Positions 46,741 through 61,087 of a stretch of DNA of 64,000 nt are shown in pieces. A program made the translations under genes and the position numbers. This DNA comes from Corydoras sp. C115 (Eukaryota > Chordata > Actinopteri > Siluriformes > Callichthyidae), in contig JAFMOC010000031.1 in NCBI GenBank assembly GCA_019802505.1, forward strand, positions 2,910,001 to 2,974,000. The letters run 5' to 3'. A model generated the notes under the pieces. It was not told where the DNA came from. It did no database searches and saw only the letters and a list, made by a program, of their open reading frames with translations. Position 1 is the stretch's first letter. The number at the start of each line of letters is the position of its first letter.

Positions 46741-49700
46741 GTGGGACTTCAAGTAACTGTGTACTTCCCAAAATTGAAACGGATATTATTCCAGTTTTGA
46801 TATAATGCTGTTTTTATTAAACTATATATATATAAAAAAAACATTAATGATAAATGTTGATTTGCCTCAAGGATCACCTTTGGTTCTCTGTTCATCCAGT
46901 AAAACAAACATAACAAATTAACAATGAAAAAAGAAAAATGAATTGGCATGGAATAAGAACACAGATTCAGGGGGCTAATTGTGATTGTTTCACCCTAATT
47001 TGTTTGAATAAAAAATGGTTAGTTGTTAATTTTATATAAGTTTTTTGCTTTTGCCAAATCTGTCAAAGCTTGCAGCTATATGAAAACAAACGACTAAAGA
47101 AAAAGAACTAAAGAAAAGAACTGCTGCTGCTGAAACATTCACCCCTGGTTGCCATCTTTTGTGTTTCGGAACCTGCGTAAGCCGCAATAATATAAAACTG
47201 TGATTTATTATGCAGATGAAATGAAATGACAAAGTTTAATCAGAGCCATATTGTTCTCGAAATGCAATCAGCTTCCGACAAATCACTATATAGGGCTTAA
47301 CAGTATATGTGTGTGATTTAAAAATATAGTATGAATATTTAAAATATAATTGTGCTGGAACTTGCTAGATTCATAGTAATACATGTAATATATAAAATAA
47401 ATAAATTGTAAAATGTAAATACTTTATTAATAATAATAACAACAATAATAATTAATAATAATACCTCAAACCTAAAGACTGTGAGATGTGGCTGTGCTTA
47501 TCTTTACACCACATGCCACCCCAATAATAATAATTGTAAAGTCAAGACACTTTAATAAATTAGTTTCTAGTTGCACTGCTTTTAGCTTTTGTTAATATGC
47601 ATTTCCTGTATCACCTTGCACCTTCTGACATTTATTTCCATTCAGAATTACATTTATTTTTAATCTTAGATCTTCTCTTAATATAAAAAGAGAGTTAAAC
47701 CACTTCATAAAGTCTTCTTGAGCACATTCCAAAAAAGGTCAGGACTTCCAATCATTCAAAATTTGAACCAGATGAATCTTGCCATTAGCATTGAGGAATT
47801 GGCCTGCACTCTTTCACTGAATGTAACTGGTTTATTCAGGTACAAAGTTGACTATAGTTTATTGCCACAGAAAATGACCTGACAAATTGAAGCAACCCAG
47901 TTTATAATACTCCAAAGTCCAAATGCCATTTTTTGCAATTTCTTCACCCCAGTCTGTGTTTAGTTATATAATGGTAAAGGCATAATATTAATAAGCAAAC
48001 TGGTTTCTTGATTTTTACTAATATCATACACAAAACCAGTACAGTTTATAGCTTTTTTTTATAATACATGAGCTTTTAAAAACAATAATGTGACAGTTCC
48101 TCAGCTAAATATTTGTACTTTTAAATTGTGTAGACTATAGTCCTATTCATACACCTACAGCAAGCCTAAACTTTTCTAGGCAATACCAGTAGAGGTGTAT
48201 GTGTGTATTTTTTAACAAATGTTTGGTGTTTTGAGTTGTTACCTAAAGATGGTGAATGTCTCAGCATTACTGACACAGTTGAGAAGATCATTCCACAATT
48301 TAGCAGTGATTAATTATATGGAGTGAAAATTAGCACCACGATGAGGTTGAAGCACCAGGTGCATTACAGAAATATAACGAATACAGCAATACAGAAACAT
48401 AAAATGCAACATTCTCTTTGCATCATGAGCTGCTTTTTGCAGTCAGAAGCTCTGAGAATATATGTCTGAATGCATCTTGCTGTGTGCTGCATATGTAAAA
48501 GTGCAGCTCAGGAAACCACTACCTGATTCTGTAGTCTTTATCTGGAATGTATGTGTCAAAACTGTAGTTGCAATATCAATGATAGTACTGCTAAAGTGGA
48601 AATTGCTCAAATGATTCATGCATAAACCATTTGATACCAAATTTTCCATGTGCTAATTAAGCACATTGCAAACTTCTTCATTCATCAAACACTTGAAATA
48701 CTTCTCTTTGCAGTATAATTAATTTTTTGCACAATATTAACATTTGCATGAACGCAGGTCATTCATTTAATAATACCCATCATTGTGACGGTGAACACAA
48801 TGAAACACAACTAAAAATAAACATGACCTTAAATAAGCAAATGACATGGGACAAAAAAGAAGCTGTTGCTATAACACACTGCAAATGAAATGTGTGAAAA
48901 TGTAGGTACATACACTTCCCTCAGGCTAAGAGGGCTGTTTAGAACTGCATCTAATTATCACATTCATCTGGATGTCTGTTGGTGTCAGGGGAGACTGGCT
49001 GGGGAAGTTTACTACCCGGAAACAACCTCTCTGGGGACATTATACACCTGCTGGGCCCCAGATGTGCTTCCTTGTGCTTTACAGGGCTCTGTCTGGTGAA
49101 GAACTCCCACTGGTTTAGTGCCAAAGAAAGGATATGGAAGAACACTTGGAGGGAAAATACATTGCCAAGCCTACTTTATATTAGAGAATTGGATATTAAA
49201 AATTGGTTACATTGCATCTCTAAAAATCATTATATGTAATTTTTACGTATTCTATTTTAGAATATTTTAGGTTTAAAATTTCTAAAGTCAAATACGACAG
49301 TTGTAAAAAGATATAAATTTGAGGTGACACATGATCATAACACATAAAGAGGACAGAGAATGCAGTGATAATGCCTAAATAACTATTAAATTTCACCAAC
49401 TAGGAAACAGCTACATTTAACTAAAAGTGGACATAATAATGATAATAAGATAATGAGAAATTGCCACTGTATAGTTTGTGTTTCTGTGAGCATAAATGTG
49501 AGTCCAGTGATGGATTGGTTTCTGTTCTGTATGAATGCATATGTATATCTGTCAAAAATGCTTCTGAAAGTTTCTAGAGGGTGCATAACAACCTCTGCCT
49601 TTGCAAAAGAAGGTTTCATTTCCAGCACTCTGCTGTTTTTACAGAAAAAAAAAATCTTGTATCTGATATGATATTGCAGACTTCAGCAGCAGAGACCAGC

Positions 49701-51282
49701 TCAGACGGATCAAATCCCAAAGTGAAGAGTCCACTAGGGAGAATCAGGACAAACAGAGAAGTGTATCGATAATGATCAGAGAACCTAAAAAGTCCCCTCC
49801 GAATCCAGCTGAGAGCTAACATGAGCTGATGACTGCTGCTGAATGACCTAACGTTAGATCTTTGGTGTTTAGTCTGACATGCTGGGGAAGCAAGCAGGAC
49901 TTGTCATTTGCCACCAAACTTGCCTGCAGCGACCCAGAGGCTCTGCTTGTGTAACACAGACACTTTTGCCCACAGGCCAGGTTTTTTCTTTCCTCTTCTT
50001 ATATCCTATCTTGTTTTATCTATTGCATGATCTGATGTCTAATTCTATCATGCACCCTAGATGTTCTCCCCATTGGGTTCTTGCAACTTTTTTGTCACTA
50101 TAAAAGGTCATTTTTTACCTCATAATGCTTGGCATTGACAGTGGCAATGGCTGAATTTGGATGTTGGAAAATTGATTTTGCAATTACTTTTACTTACATT
50201 TTCTAAAGTATCATATACTGTTTTTTAAAAAAGCTGAAGTGTAAACTTTGCAGCACCTTGTTCTCTGCTGCTTTTGAAACCTTGTTAATTAGGTTTGGAC
50301 TAATAAACTCACCCACTCAGGAAGTCCAGGAAGACTAAAAAAAACGAGACTTTTTCTATGTGTTGTCAAGATTTTGACGACTAAGCGTAAGATCAGTGAA
50401 GTGCAGCATTAAAAGAAGGCTGCTTAATGAATGTCTTGGAAATCAGTGTGAAAAAAAGCCTTCTAGCCTTTCTACCATTATTAATGTCTCTATGCAACTA
50501 GTATTAAGTTATGTAGGATGCATTGTCTCACTTGTATTGACCAGTTATGACTTGTTACAGTGTTTACAGAAATATGATTTTTAAACATTTTTTGAACAAC
50601 AAAAACATCTTTACTACCTTTGCTCATGTGATTCTCTAAGGCATTTGTTCCCTTTGCAGTGAGAGGTCCCACAACCAATTTTATAACCACTGATCCCTGA
50701 AACCATCCAATGCCAAATGAAGAGTCAGCACTGATAATGATTCCCCAGCGACAGCTAACTAAAAGAGGAAAGAGGTGCTGCTGTGAATAAGAAGCAACTG
50801 GCTTTGGGCTGAATGCTAGAAAATATCCTCAATGCATAATAATTGGCAGCATTTTGTGGTTGGAATTTAATATATAGAGAGAGCTAGGTGATCAAAGTTT
50901 CAGTTAAATAAAGAAAGGTTTGGTATTTTTTAGGTTTATACATTCTAAAATCATTTTTACAGATGATATTTATTATTTTTATCTATTTATTTTATCTATT
51001 TTTATCTATGATATCTATTTATTCTTAATTTTAAAGAGCAGTTGCAACATTTTATAGGACAACTTATTGAACAAAAACATGCTATTTTTTTAAACCTGTA
51101 CATGTATATTATAAAGGAAAATTCATATTGCATCACGTCTATATGTATTAAAAGTTCCTGTTTAGTTGTAGTTCTACAATTACAGACTATGGTCCATCTG
51201 TTTGTGGATAGCAGTACATACTGTTTTAATCCCCTTAACTGTTTTTTAATGGGAATGGACCCCAATAGTACAACCACAGAGC
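46741..51282. other. Intergenic DNA, no gene recognised
   Basis: AT-rich. A small 3' SINE-like string at 49462-49545 (CAGTGATGGATTGG) and AAT runs near 47428-47462 are the only repeats noticed. The open frames of 60-86 codons have no domains. Confidence 0.4.
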
Positions 51283-51433
51283 AGGTATAAACAATCCACC
51301 ACCCAAATTAGATCTGTTCTGTGATAGTCCTGACCTACAAAGTCCATCGATATAATTATATATATATAAAGTGTAGAAAACAGACAATGGAGCAAGAAGG
51401 GGGCATGTCCAGTCTTTTGACTGGTACTGTGTA
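51283..51433 (+). mobile_element. Fish MITE, right-end fragment
   Basis: CAATCCACCACCCAAATTAG, then ACAAAGTCCATCGATATAAT and AGACAATGGAGCAAGAAGGG, ending with TTTTGACTGGTACTGTGTAT, the family's terminal repeat. Confidence 0.55.
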
Positions 51434-54400
51434 TCTACTAACACCTGTGTTTTATTACATAACATTAATAGTTTTCTGACAGACAATGTAAAATGTAATT
51501 TGTCGAAGGTATATCTTTCAGTGGTTTAGAGAAAAACTTCAGCAAAAACTACAGCAGTGTTATATTCTCAACAGCAGAATAACATCAATGTGAAAAAAAT
51601 GAGACACTCATTTAAATATTAAATTATAACTTATTGGATCTCAATTTGATTTTAGGAGTAGTTCTGTTGTTAAGGTTACATTAGGTGTAGTCATGTATAA
51701 GAAACAAGAATGACACCCCGTTATTTGATTTATTTCTTTTTTTTTATGTAGAGAGCTGATCATGGTTGGATATCAGGGATTTTTCTGCAATATTCTGTCT
51801 GATCAGTGTGTCGGAAAACCAATAAAAAAACTTCACAAAAATCTATCTAACCTTGGTGCAACATGTTGCTGGATATAAGAGGCAGATATATGAATAATAT
51901 TTCTGTCAAGTAGTCCTACTAAGACTCTCAATTGTGTGTACGTTAGTTCACGCTGTGCATCGCAGCTTGAATGAACTACAGAACACTGCAGCGATGTGAA
52001 TTTCGGGGCAAAGCCTGCCCCTGCCGGGACATAAATACTGCATTAATTTGTGTGTATTTTTCTTTGCTCCTTGTGAGTGATGGATTACAAGAAGTCCAGG
52101 CCTGTGAGAAATCTCTGATCATATCATGGCATTTTGAAAACAAGTGGGCTGTGAGAAAATGTGATGTCTGGCCGTGTGCTCCCACTGAAAACCTCCTCTA
52201 TTAATCAAACTAATGTGGAAGTCCCTCGCTCCTTCCGTCCGAGGTAGACGGAGTAAGATTATATATTTATTTATTTATTTGAGGTTAGGTGGCAAAGCTA
52301 TACAGCGCTGATGCCTTTTTTTTTTTTTTTTTTTTTTTAAATTTGGCCACTAATGCGGTGATGGTCCACTTCTTTTGATTTGTAAGGCTGACATGGTAGT
52401 GCTCATAAGAAATAGGTCCTGGGTTCGAGTGTCAGACCAGTCCAGCAGTGTGTCTAAAACAATGTGTCCCGTATGTTACATATTTCAATCTATTTATCAA
52501 TCACATGACAAAGCTGCCTGGATTTTCTACAATCAAAAAAGCCTGCCAACATAAATAGTTATGTTTAGTCCTGATTTGATAAAAAAAAAAAAAAGTCAGT
52601 GAGAGTTTATATTGAACATACCTTCCATCGAGCGATCCATTTATAATTTTTTGCAACTCTCACTCCTCTGATTAGGACTTTATATTGTTTCCAGACCATA
52701 ATTATGGATTCACTTTAATATCTTGTATATGACATTCATTGTTCAAACAGTTGTGGCTCACAAAAAGATCTATGTTTCATTCTGCCAGGCAAGAAAAAAA
52801 AAAAAAAAAAAAAAAAATCATGAAAGTAAACTGTTTTGCTTCACAGGCTGCTGCTCTTGTGGGTTTAGCTAGACATACGCTTGCTGCTTTCTTGTCCACT
52901 GAAATCTTGTGTGGGCTTCCATCATTATAGCTGACATGTGATGTGATGTAAAACAAGCAAATGATCTGCACCACTCTCTCTTTATAGTTCGTAGGCAAAC
53001 CGAGATAAAAAACAAGATTCAAAGACAATCTTGTTAATTGTTAGTGTTTTTGACTTATGCGTTGCATATGAAGCAAAGATATAACATTTCTTTCTTTAAG
53101 TATGGTTTACACATAAATTAATAATGACAGATCCTATTTTTGACATTACCCACTGGTTTCCCTTGATGTTTAAAATGATGCGATTAGCTCATTATTTACT
53201 AGCCGCATTGTGCTTGAATTTACTTCTCCGTTCTGCACTGAGGCGATCAAAACAAAACAAATACTTTTATCTAGCTTTATATTTACTCATTATTTTTTTA
53301 AAGTCATGGAAATAAATTGGCCCGTGGGATCATTCTTGATTTTGTCGGTCAGCATCAGAGAGACTATAAAGTCTATAAAAGCTTGCAGACAGCTAGACCA
53401 TATTGTATGTTGTGTAGTGCTAAGCTTTTGCAACTGCACCTGCTTAGCCTTTAGACAAAATAAATCATTAAGTTCTCATGATTTAATTGTTTTTAAAACT
53501 GGCTTCCATATGTAACATCTTGGCTGCAATTCACAAAAGTGTGAAATTGTCATAGCCACAATGGTAGACATGTTAGAATTTAGTTTTTTACTCAGTGCTA
53601 GTGTTCTAGCTTTTTTGTATATTTTTATCTGGCAGTGCAAATTGGCACTGCCAGTCACAAAAATGTGATTTGCTGCAATTAATCTGGCTTAACAACTTCT
53701 TTACATATACAAAACACATAATGTCCAATCTTGCACTCTGCTTTGTGCTATCATACACCCCGCCAACTATGTTCATGCCTTCTGCCTGGGTCGTTTATAA
53801 GCCAACTGTGCTTGTGAATATATCAACTACGATGGGTGAGGTGGTCTTGTAATAAGGTTTGTTTAAGTGAATTTATGGCATATTGCTATCATGGCTTCAA
53901 AGGACAGAAAACAAACAACCTAGACAGACTTCTTCGTTCATCATAGTAGTGAATTTTCAACATAGGCATGTGTCCGAGGGAAGCGTGTTATATGCACCCA
54001 ATGCAGAGACTATTTGACACTTTAAAGCACTTTAAATGAGAAACTGAAGTCTGTATATGATAATAAACAAGCTTGCTGGCAATGCAGCCACCTTCAGGCA
54101 GGTAAGCAAATCCAGTTATGCTTTACATCCTGTTATGGCTGTAAAACCTAAACCATTAACCATATCACCAGATCATTTTAATTCTTCACAGTCAGTGTTT
54201 TAAATGTAATTATGAAAAGGTAGTTATATAAGACTTGTTTTGTAACATTTGTTAGAAATAAACTACTAACATGATACAAGGGCTGGAGCACACAAGCGCA
54301 GCTAAGTAGCTTAGTCCAGTAAAAAAAAAAAAAAAACTGATCTGAAAAGCAAACGGTCCAACTGAAAAACAAGGACTTAGAAATCCAAAACTGGATCCTG

Positions 54401-57400
54401 TTTGTGGGGGTGTTTCAGCAGGGAATGCCCCCTGAATGCTTAAAAATACAAGTCTAGCAGCATTTAATATCCATGGGATGAAGTACGGGAATACAAGAGG
54501 AGAAAACAAAATCATAAATCAGGGTGAAAAGCGCAGGAACACATGGCAGGAGGAGAGCATGCGTGGGACTGCAAGGTGCCTCGCGTATAATATGTCAGGC
54601 AACTGGGAGAACATGCAAAGCACCAAAAGGCTGAAAGTAAAGAGTGAACATCTCAAAAGCTTGCCAACTGTATGGTCTGTTTTATTTCACTGCCCACAAC
54701 TTTACAGTCACCCACCTAATGTGGTCAGAGAGAAAAAATTCCTATGTTGCAGTTAAAACCTGTGGGGCATACGAGGTGACGCATTGCTCTCACAAATAGG
54801 ATGTGCATGGAGGACTCATCAGTTGAAAACTTTACCTCCAGCCTGATCACAAAAATCAACATGTACAGTTTGCCAAATATCTTGTCAGACAGGTTGATTG
54901 TGGAAACAGGTGTGTGGGCTGATTAAGTCAAAATGGTGCTTTTTGGCCAGAGGCAAATATAATATATATGTATATAAATATATTCTAATATAAAGATTTT
55001 ACAAACTTTTAAGCATCAATAATTAGTAGTCATGCATGAAATGTGTAACAGCCGATATTAACGAGGTCCTTAAATATAAAGACAACAATTAATAACTATT
55101 GATCGTGTACATCACACATGTGTCAACAAAATCCTATTTAAAACCTATTTTGAACCTTTAAACATAAATAAGCTGTACACAGAAGAACCAATCTTAGCAC
55201 TGTTTTACTTAGGATTTATTTTTTTATTACTTGGCTCTTCTGTTACTTTAAAATTTTCTACTATGTGTTCCGTTAAAACCAATTATTCATTGGTGTGTTT
55301 TTGGCATAATGTATAACAAATCAATCAATATTCACATGCCAGTCTCTTTAAGAGACAGGTTCGTAAAGCATGAAATCATTCTTAAAAAAATAAATAAGAA
55401 AAACATTACAAAATCTGCATGAAATTAAGACTTTTTAATGTTTTTAAGGACTAATAAATCTGTTAAGATTAAAATAAAATAAAAAAACATTTTAATATTT
55501 ATTTCATGTTATTATAATGTAGGTGAGATATACATGTGGAGAGTTGAGGTGTGGTCTCATTATAAATGAATTTATCTTGTATTAGAGTCATTATTTTTGT
55601 GCCTGTGGCTCCAGAGAAAATATGGAGATAAAATGAAATGATTACTGAGGAAATAAAACAAGCAAACAACACAATGCAGATGAATAAAGCCATTTCTGAA
55701 TACTCAGGAGGACACTAAGCAAATTCTGTGTTTTTAATAATGCCTCTGATAAAATGTAAGTAGACATGAGGTAATTTTATTATGTATTGTTTTATTGAAT
55801 TAATTTAAAACCATATGGCTTTCAATGCCAATGTTTCATAGTAATATGAGTCCTTGGGAGGAACAAGGTCTAACCTCATTTAATGGGCCATCCTTTTGAT
55901 GTTTAGTAAGATTTCACTTTTTGACTGAAGGACACATTCGAGTTGAGTACTGGTGGGTTAAAAATAGTTAAAAATCATATAATCATATAAATATGTAATG
56001 TGTGCAGATTAAAACCATCGAATGTTATTTTTTATTTAAATATTGAAGTACATGAAATTAAAAAAAAAAAAGGTTTTGATTCAAAAAGCAGATTACTATA
56101 TATATATATTTTTTTTAATTTACTAAAAATATGACTTGACAGAATGTATTTTGTCTGTTTTCATGCTTTGTCACTCTGTTTCCTTTTTATAAATGTAAGG
56201 ACACTGGCTTGCAATCTCCATTCCCATTTATCCTAAAGGAGGATGTGGCTGTGGGAAGGGCTCTGTGTGGAATTCTTCCTTCCCAAGTTCACTAAACTAT
56301 GTCTTTGTTATGCACACACATTGGGGTACAATCATGCTGGAACATAAATGAGCAATTCTCAAACTGTTCTCACAAAGTTGGAAGCATACAGTTTATGAAA
56401 TTTGCGGCCAGCTGCTTTATATACATATGGTGATAGGACTGAATGAAACATTTGAATTCACTAATGATTTAGTGCATCTCAATACTTTTGTCCGTATTGT
56501 GTACTTTTAGAAAGTATTTTGAAAGTAAACCACTCATCACAATGTTACGGCCAATTCAGACTAAGACCAATTACTTGTTTGACAACACAAGCTGTTGCCT
56601 AGCAATATATTGGCCTTGAGTACAACTCAGAACCTGTTTTTAATTGAGAGACCAACTCTACACTTTTACCTAAAAACTCAAACCTGAACTAACCTTCCAC
56701 CCAAATTCATAACAATACACACTGCACTGAGTTTAGAACATTACTTTTTCTTCATTTGCTTATTTAGCATTTAATGCAAAAGGAAATCATGTTGATTATT
56801 TGTTTTGCTGCAAAATGTATTTACCTTCAAAATGCACTTAAAGATTTCTAATTTGACCTGAGAGCAGTACATACATTACTCTGCAGAGCTTCACTATCAT
56901 TTATTTGTGATTGCATTTACTGTTATTAAAATAAGGACTTAGCTATTCAACAGTGAGCATCAGACTTCAGTCATTCAACTTAACAATCCAATTGAAAAAC
57001 AGCCCCAGCAGAAGGTGGAGGAAACTTCACACTTAACAAAGGAGTATTTTTCCACATTTGTCAAAATACTTTCGACATAATGCACAGTATTCATGAGGGA
57101 AAAGCACAGTCTGAGTTAAAGCTGTTCTTTAAGTATCTCTTAGGAAACATAATTTCTTACTATAATCTTTTTACTATCTGTTCCGATGAACACTGGTAGA
57201 CAGAGCAAAAAAATAAAATACAATAAAATAAAATAAAACATGTCCAAAAAGTGAATTACACTTTGGGCTTATACTGAGGCATATCTTTATACCTCACCCC
57301 TATCATCAATTTAGAGCAGCCAATTTGCATTGAATCCATGTTTATGTAGGTATTTGCTAATGTAATTTGCTAATGTATATGTGCCTGTGAATGTGAATTA

Positions 57401-58149
57401 AATGTGCATCTTAATGCTATACATTTTTTGTTTTATTTTATTATTATAAATTGAGTATTTATTGCTTTTCTTCAATACACAGTGATAGCACCTTATGTTT
57501 GGGTTTCCATAAAAATGCAGGAAGGCATGATGAGGGCTTTTTTAAAGTTTCTTTAAATACTAACAGCCAGACAGATTAATGGCGAACCTCGTCATCTTTG
57601 TCATAAACTGGCCAGTCCATACAAACAGTCAAACCCCGGAAAACCCCGGGTTATGCTTCTGAAACAGGCTATAACTGAATTAGTATCTACCCGGAACTGG
57701 AAATGAATCAGATGGCGGCTCTTTACTATTTGCCTGCATCCAGAATTACATTGAATGTTATTCTATCTGAGTCTGCTGCTCTGCTCACTTGTTTTTTTGT
57801 AAGTTCTATTATAATCAAGTTTGGTTTAAAGACACGAGAGTCCAATCCAATGTCTTAGACAACTTTACGTGTAACATGAGATGGCCTCATCTTTGGTCTG
57901 AATTGCTGCTTTTCCCATTTTAATAGATCTCCCAGGTTCTGTGTGTGTCTGTGAGAGAGAGAGTGAGAGACAGCGAGAGAACATGAATTTTGAGAAAGCA
58001 GTCTGATACAACACTTTTCAATAGAAGAGCAACGGTTTCTAACATCATTATGCATATAAACTGGTTTACAGTGCAACAGAATACTTTTCTGTGCATATTT
58101 CAGCTTGTTACTAGGTTTGGGTCAGAGCTCAGGGTCAGTCGTGATCCAG
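51434..58149. other. Intergenic DNA, no gene recognised
   Basis: Simple tracts only: T-run 52316-52338, A-run 52794-52817, A-run near 54319, AAAAT repeats 57205-57238, and a short SINE core fragment at 57310-57345. No exon-like frame with a recognisable domain. Confidence 0.4.
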
Positions 58150-58245
58150 CAACCCTAAAGCAGACCTTGTTTAAAGGCCCATGATGGCAACTTGGCAGCT
58201 TCTGGGTTTGAACTGTCAACCTTTCGATCAATAGCTCAAACTACA
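58150..58245 (-). mobile_element. tRNA-SINE (second family), head fragment
   Basis: Reverse complement of a tRNA-like head: GGGTTTGAACTGTCAACCTT, then GATCAATAGCTCAAACTAC, preceded by AAGGCCCATGATGGCAACTT. Confidence 0.5.
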
Positions 58246-61011
58246 AATCTTTCTTAATATTGCAAGTATGTTCCATTAAATTGTTGATAAGATATGGATG
58301 AAGAAATGACATAACATTAACATAACATTATCTGCAAAATAATGTGCCATTGGCTGTTTTTGGCAACAACTGAATTGAATTAATTAGTGATTTATCTACA
58401 TAATCAAGAAATGTTCTAAAAACTGCAGTTATTTTTTCCAAAATAAGCCTTTTTACTATTTAGAGACAAAACAGAATTACAATCACAAATCTACCGAATT
58501 AATGTGGTATAGACAAAAAAATGTACACAAATCTATTTCTTGTATGAACCACGAGACAATAATGCTTACTTACTTCACACTCAGCTGGTAGAATACATTA
58601 TTGTATCTTTAGTGCTACAAAGCTCGTCCCACAATGAGCACTTTCAGCATTTTAGACGGGGCAATTTACAGCAGCCACTTAACCTTGAATCCTATATAGT
58701 GTGTGAGTGTGTGCTGTATATATTAATTTATATTTCCAATTGTGGTAAATGACTTTAAATAATGTATTGTATATCAGGCATTTATATTAATTTAAAGTAG
58801 TCAGAGGTGTGTGTTGTTGTGAATAATGTCATGACTGGACAAACAGCTCAGCCAATTATATTTAAGGTTTTTAACACTAAGCATTTTGTTAATTTACCTA
58901 TCAAACTCCATAACAAACTATTTAGCTGTAGGTTGTTTTTCATGTGAGCTAGATGCACACACTCTGAATATAACTCTACCAAAAAAAAAAAAAAAATGCA
59001 ATTCCAAACATTTGGTTGATTTTTAAAATCGTCTCTGGTTGCATGTTTTTTGAAATCGCCCGCAAAAAAAGATATATTCATGAACAAGAGAAGAGCTAGT
59101 AATGAATAAATGCATGTTTGTCTGATTTACACACACAGAAGTGTAATTTTTATGTTATATTTTCTTCTTCTTAGAGAATGGCAGCATGTAATTACATCCT
59201 CAGAATACATTTTGTTTAACAATGTCACATCAGTGGGGCTTTGGATATAATCACTAAGCATATATTATGAAAACTTCACAAACAATCCACAATCCAATCC
59301 ACAACATCATAATCAAATAACAGTTGTTCAGTCAAACACTTTAAATGGGCTACTATTATTGCCCACAAGACATCAGAAAGCATGACACAGAGCAGAGACG
59401 CTGCATAATGCACTTGCTTATGTAGTGCATCTTTCATTGAACTTTAATACATTTGCTTCACAGTGAAATGAAATTGCGGTAAGAAACCACTACTGTAGAC
59501 ACGTTTTCATTAACAATACCACACTGTTTATATCCAATACACATTATTACATCATGTCTTATGAGCACAACATGTTTGTTAAATGTCTATTTATTTAATA
59601 ATTTATCCCAGAATTCAATGGAATGGTTAAGAAGAATAAAGGGTAGGAAACATGGTATATATGTGTATTCATTTATCTAAGCCATCCAAGCCTATTCAGG
59701 ATATTAATTTATCCTAATAAAAGGCACAGGGTGTGGAGTCCTAACCTGGCACCATAAACAGGTCACCACTCTATTATAGCGTTGACATGTATACATATAC
59801 CCTTTCTGTGACATCATACAAATTAAAGAAGATGCAATATTATCCATTTAAGACTATCCACTTATAGGTTTCTCTGTGTTCTCTGGTTTCCTATCACATT
59901 CCAAAATCATGGATTCAGGCTGAACTGGCTGAGATAAACTCATAAATTCATAAATGAAACAAGCATCTATTTGCTATTAAAACCACATCACGTTCTAGAT
60001 TAATTCAATCAGAACACTTACACAAAATATTAAATCCAGAGGTGAGTTTTAGTAAATTATGTTTTTTTTTTATTATTAATCTAAAACCCAAAACACTGCT
60101 GAATTTTAAAGGTTCCATGGCAAAACAAAACCTTTTATTCTAGGTTTTTAACAGGCTTTATACCTGTTCTACTCTACCATCTCCCATGTGCACTTGCTCC
60201 TAAAAGCAGTCGCAACAGCCATGAAAAGCGAGATGGCTCGTGAGTTCAAGATAAGACCCTATTTAGGTGAATGATGACTTTGATAGCAGTGATTTAGACA
60301 TGCAGAGACCTACACTTAGAAAGGCACCAAGTTGCAGGTGGATTCAACCAATAGCTCCTATTTATCAGTCAGAGTTTGGATTCAAACATCAAAAGGGGGA
60401 CTTTAAAAACTTTTTTTAACTGCCGTGTAACCCAGTTATTCTAGGGTGTGCTTAAAGTAAATACGGCCTTAATAAATGTTAGATCTCCAACAAATAAAAC
60501 TTTCATTCCATAAGATTACTTCTCCTCCCACAAATTGAACTTCATGTTCATTAAAGAAACATGGATGAACTTGCTTCATTCTCTGAACTAGCTTCCCCAG
60601 ACTGTAAATTTTTAAGTACCCCTCAAACTGCTGAAGAGGTTGGAGGTCTAGCTGTACTGGCGCGTCCACTCATGCTCAGCTGATTAATACATGACGAGCC
60701 ACAACATTGAAGTTTACCCCAGAACACTGATTTGTTATAAATTGAGTAATATATATATATTTTTTTTTTTTGTGGAATTAAACTGATTCTTTGTCAGTTT
60801 ATAAGAATTATTTATTTGCATATATTAAACAGTTTAAGCTGCATGATGCAGATGTCATTCCAAAAATAATTTATTCTAACCTAATTAGACACTTTAGAGT
60901 GAATGGACTTAGAGCTGAAGTAAAGCAGACTCACTTGCTGAAGTAAACTTAAACAAATCAACTGATTTGCTAAAAGCTATTTGTGTATTTAACTGGATTT
61001 TTCTGAACGTA
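58246..61011. other. Intergenic DNA with small SINE fragments
   Basis: 58650-58712 (GGGGCAATTTACAGCAGCCA) and 59868-59945 (GTTCTCTGGTTTCCTATCAC) are short pieces of the main SINE. Nothing else recognised. Confidence 0.4.
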
Positions 61012-61087
61012 TTCAAAAAAGTGGAGAAAATAGACAACAGAGCAAAAAGGTGGTATTTCCAAAGTTTTGACTGGTACTGTATATACC
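61012..61087 (+). mobile_element. Fish MITE, right-end fragment
   Basis: AAAATAGACAACAGAGCAAA, then CCAAAGTTTTGACTGGTACT. Same terminal repeat as at 51283-51433 and, reversed, at 20172. Confidence 0.55.
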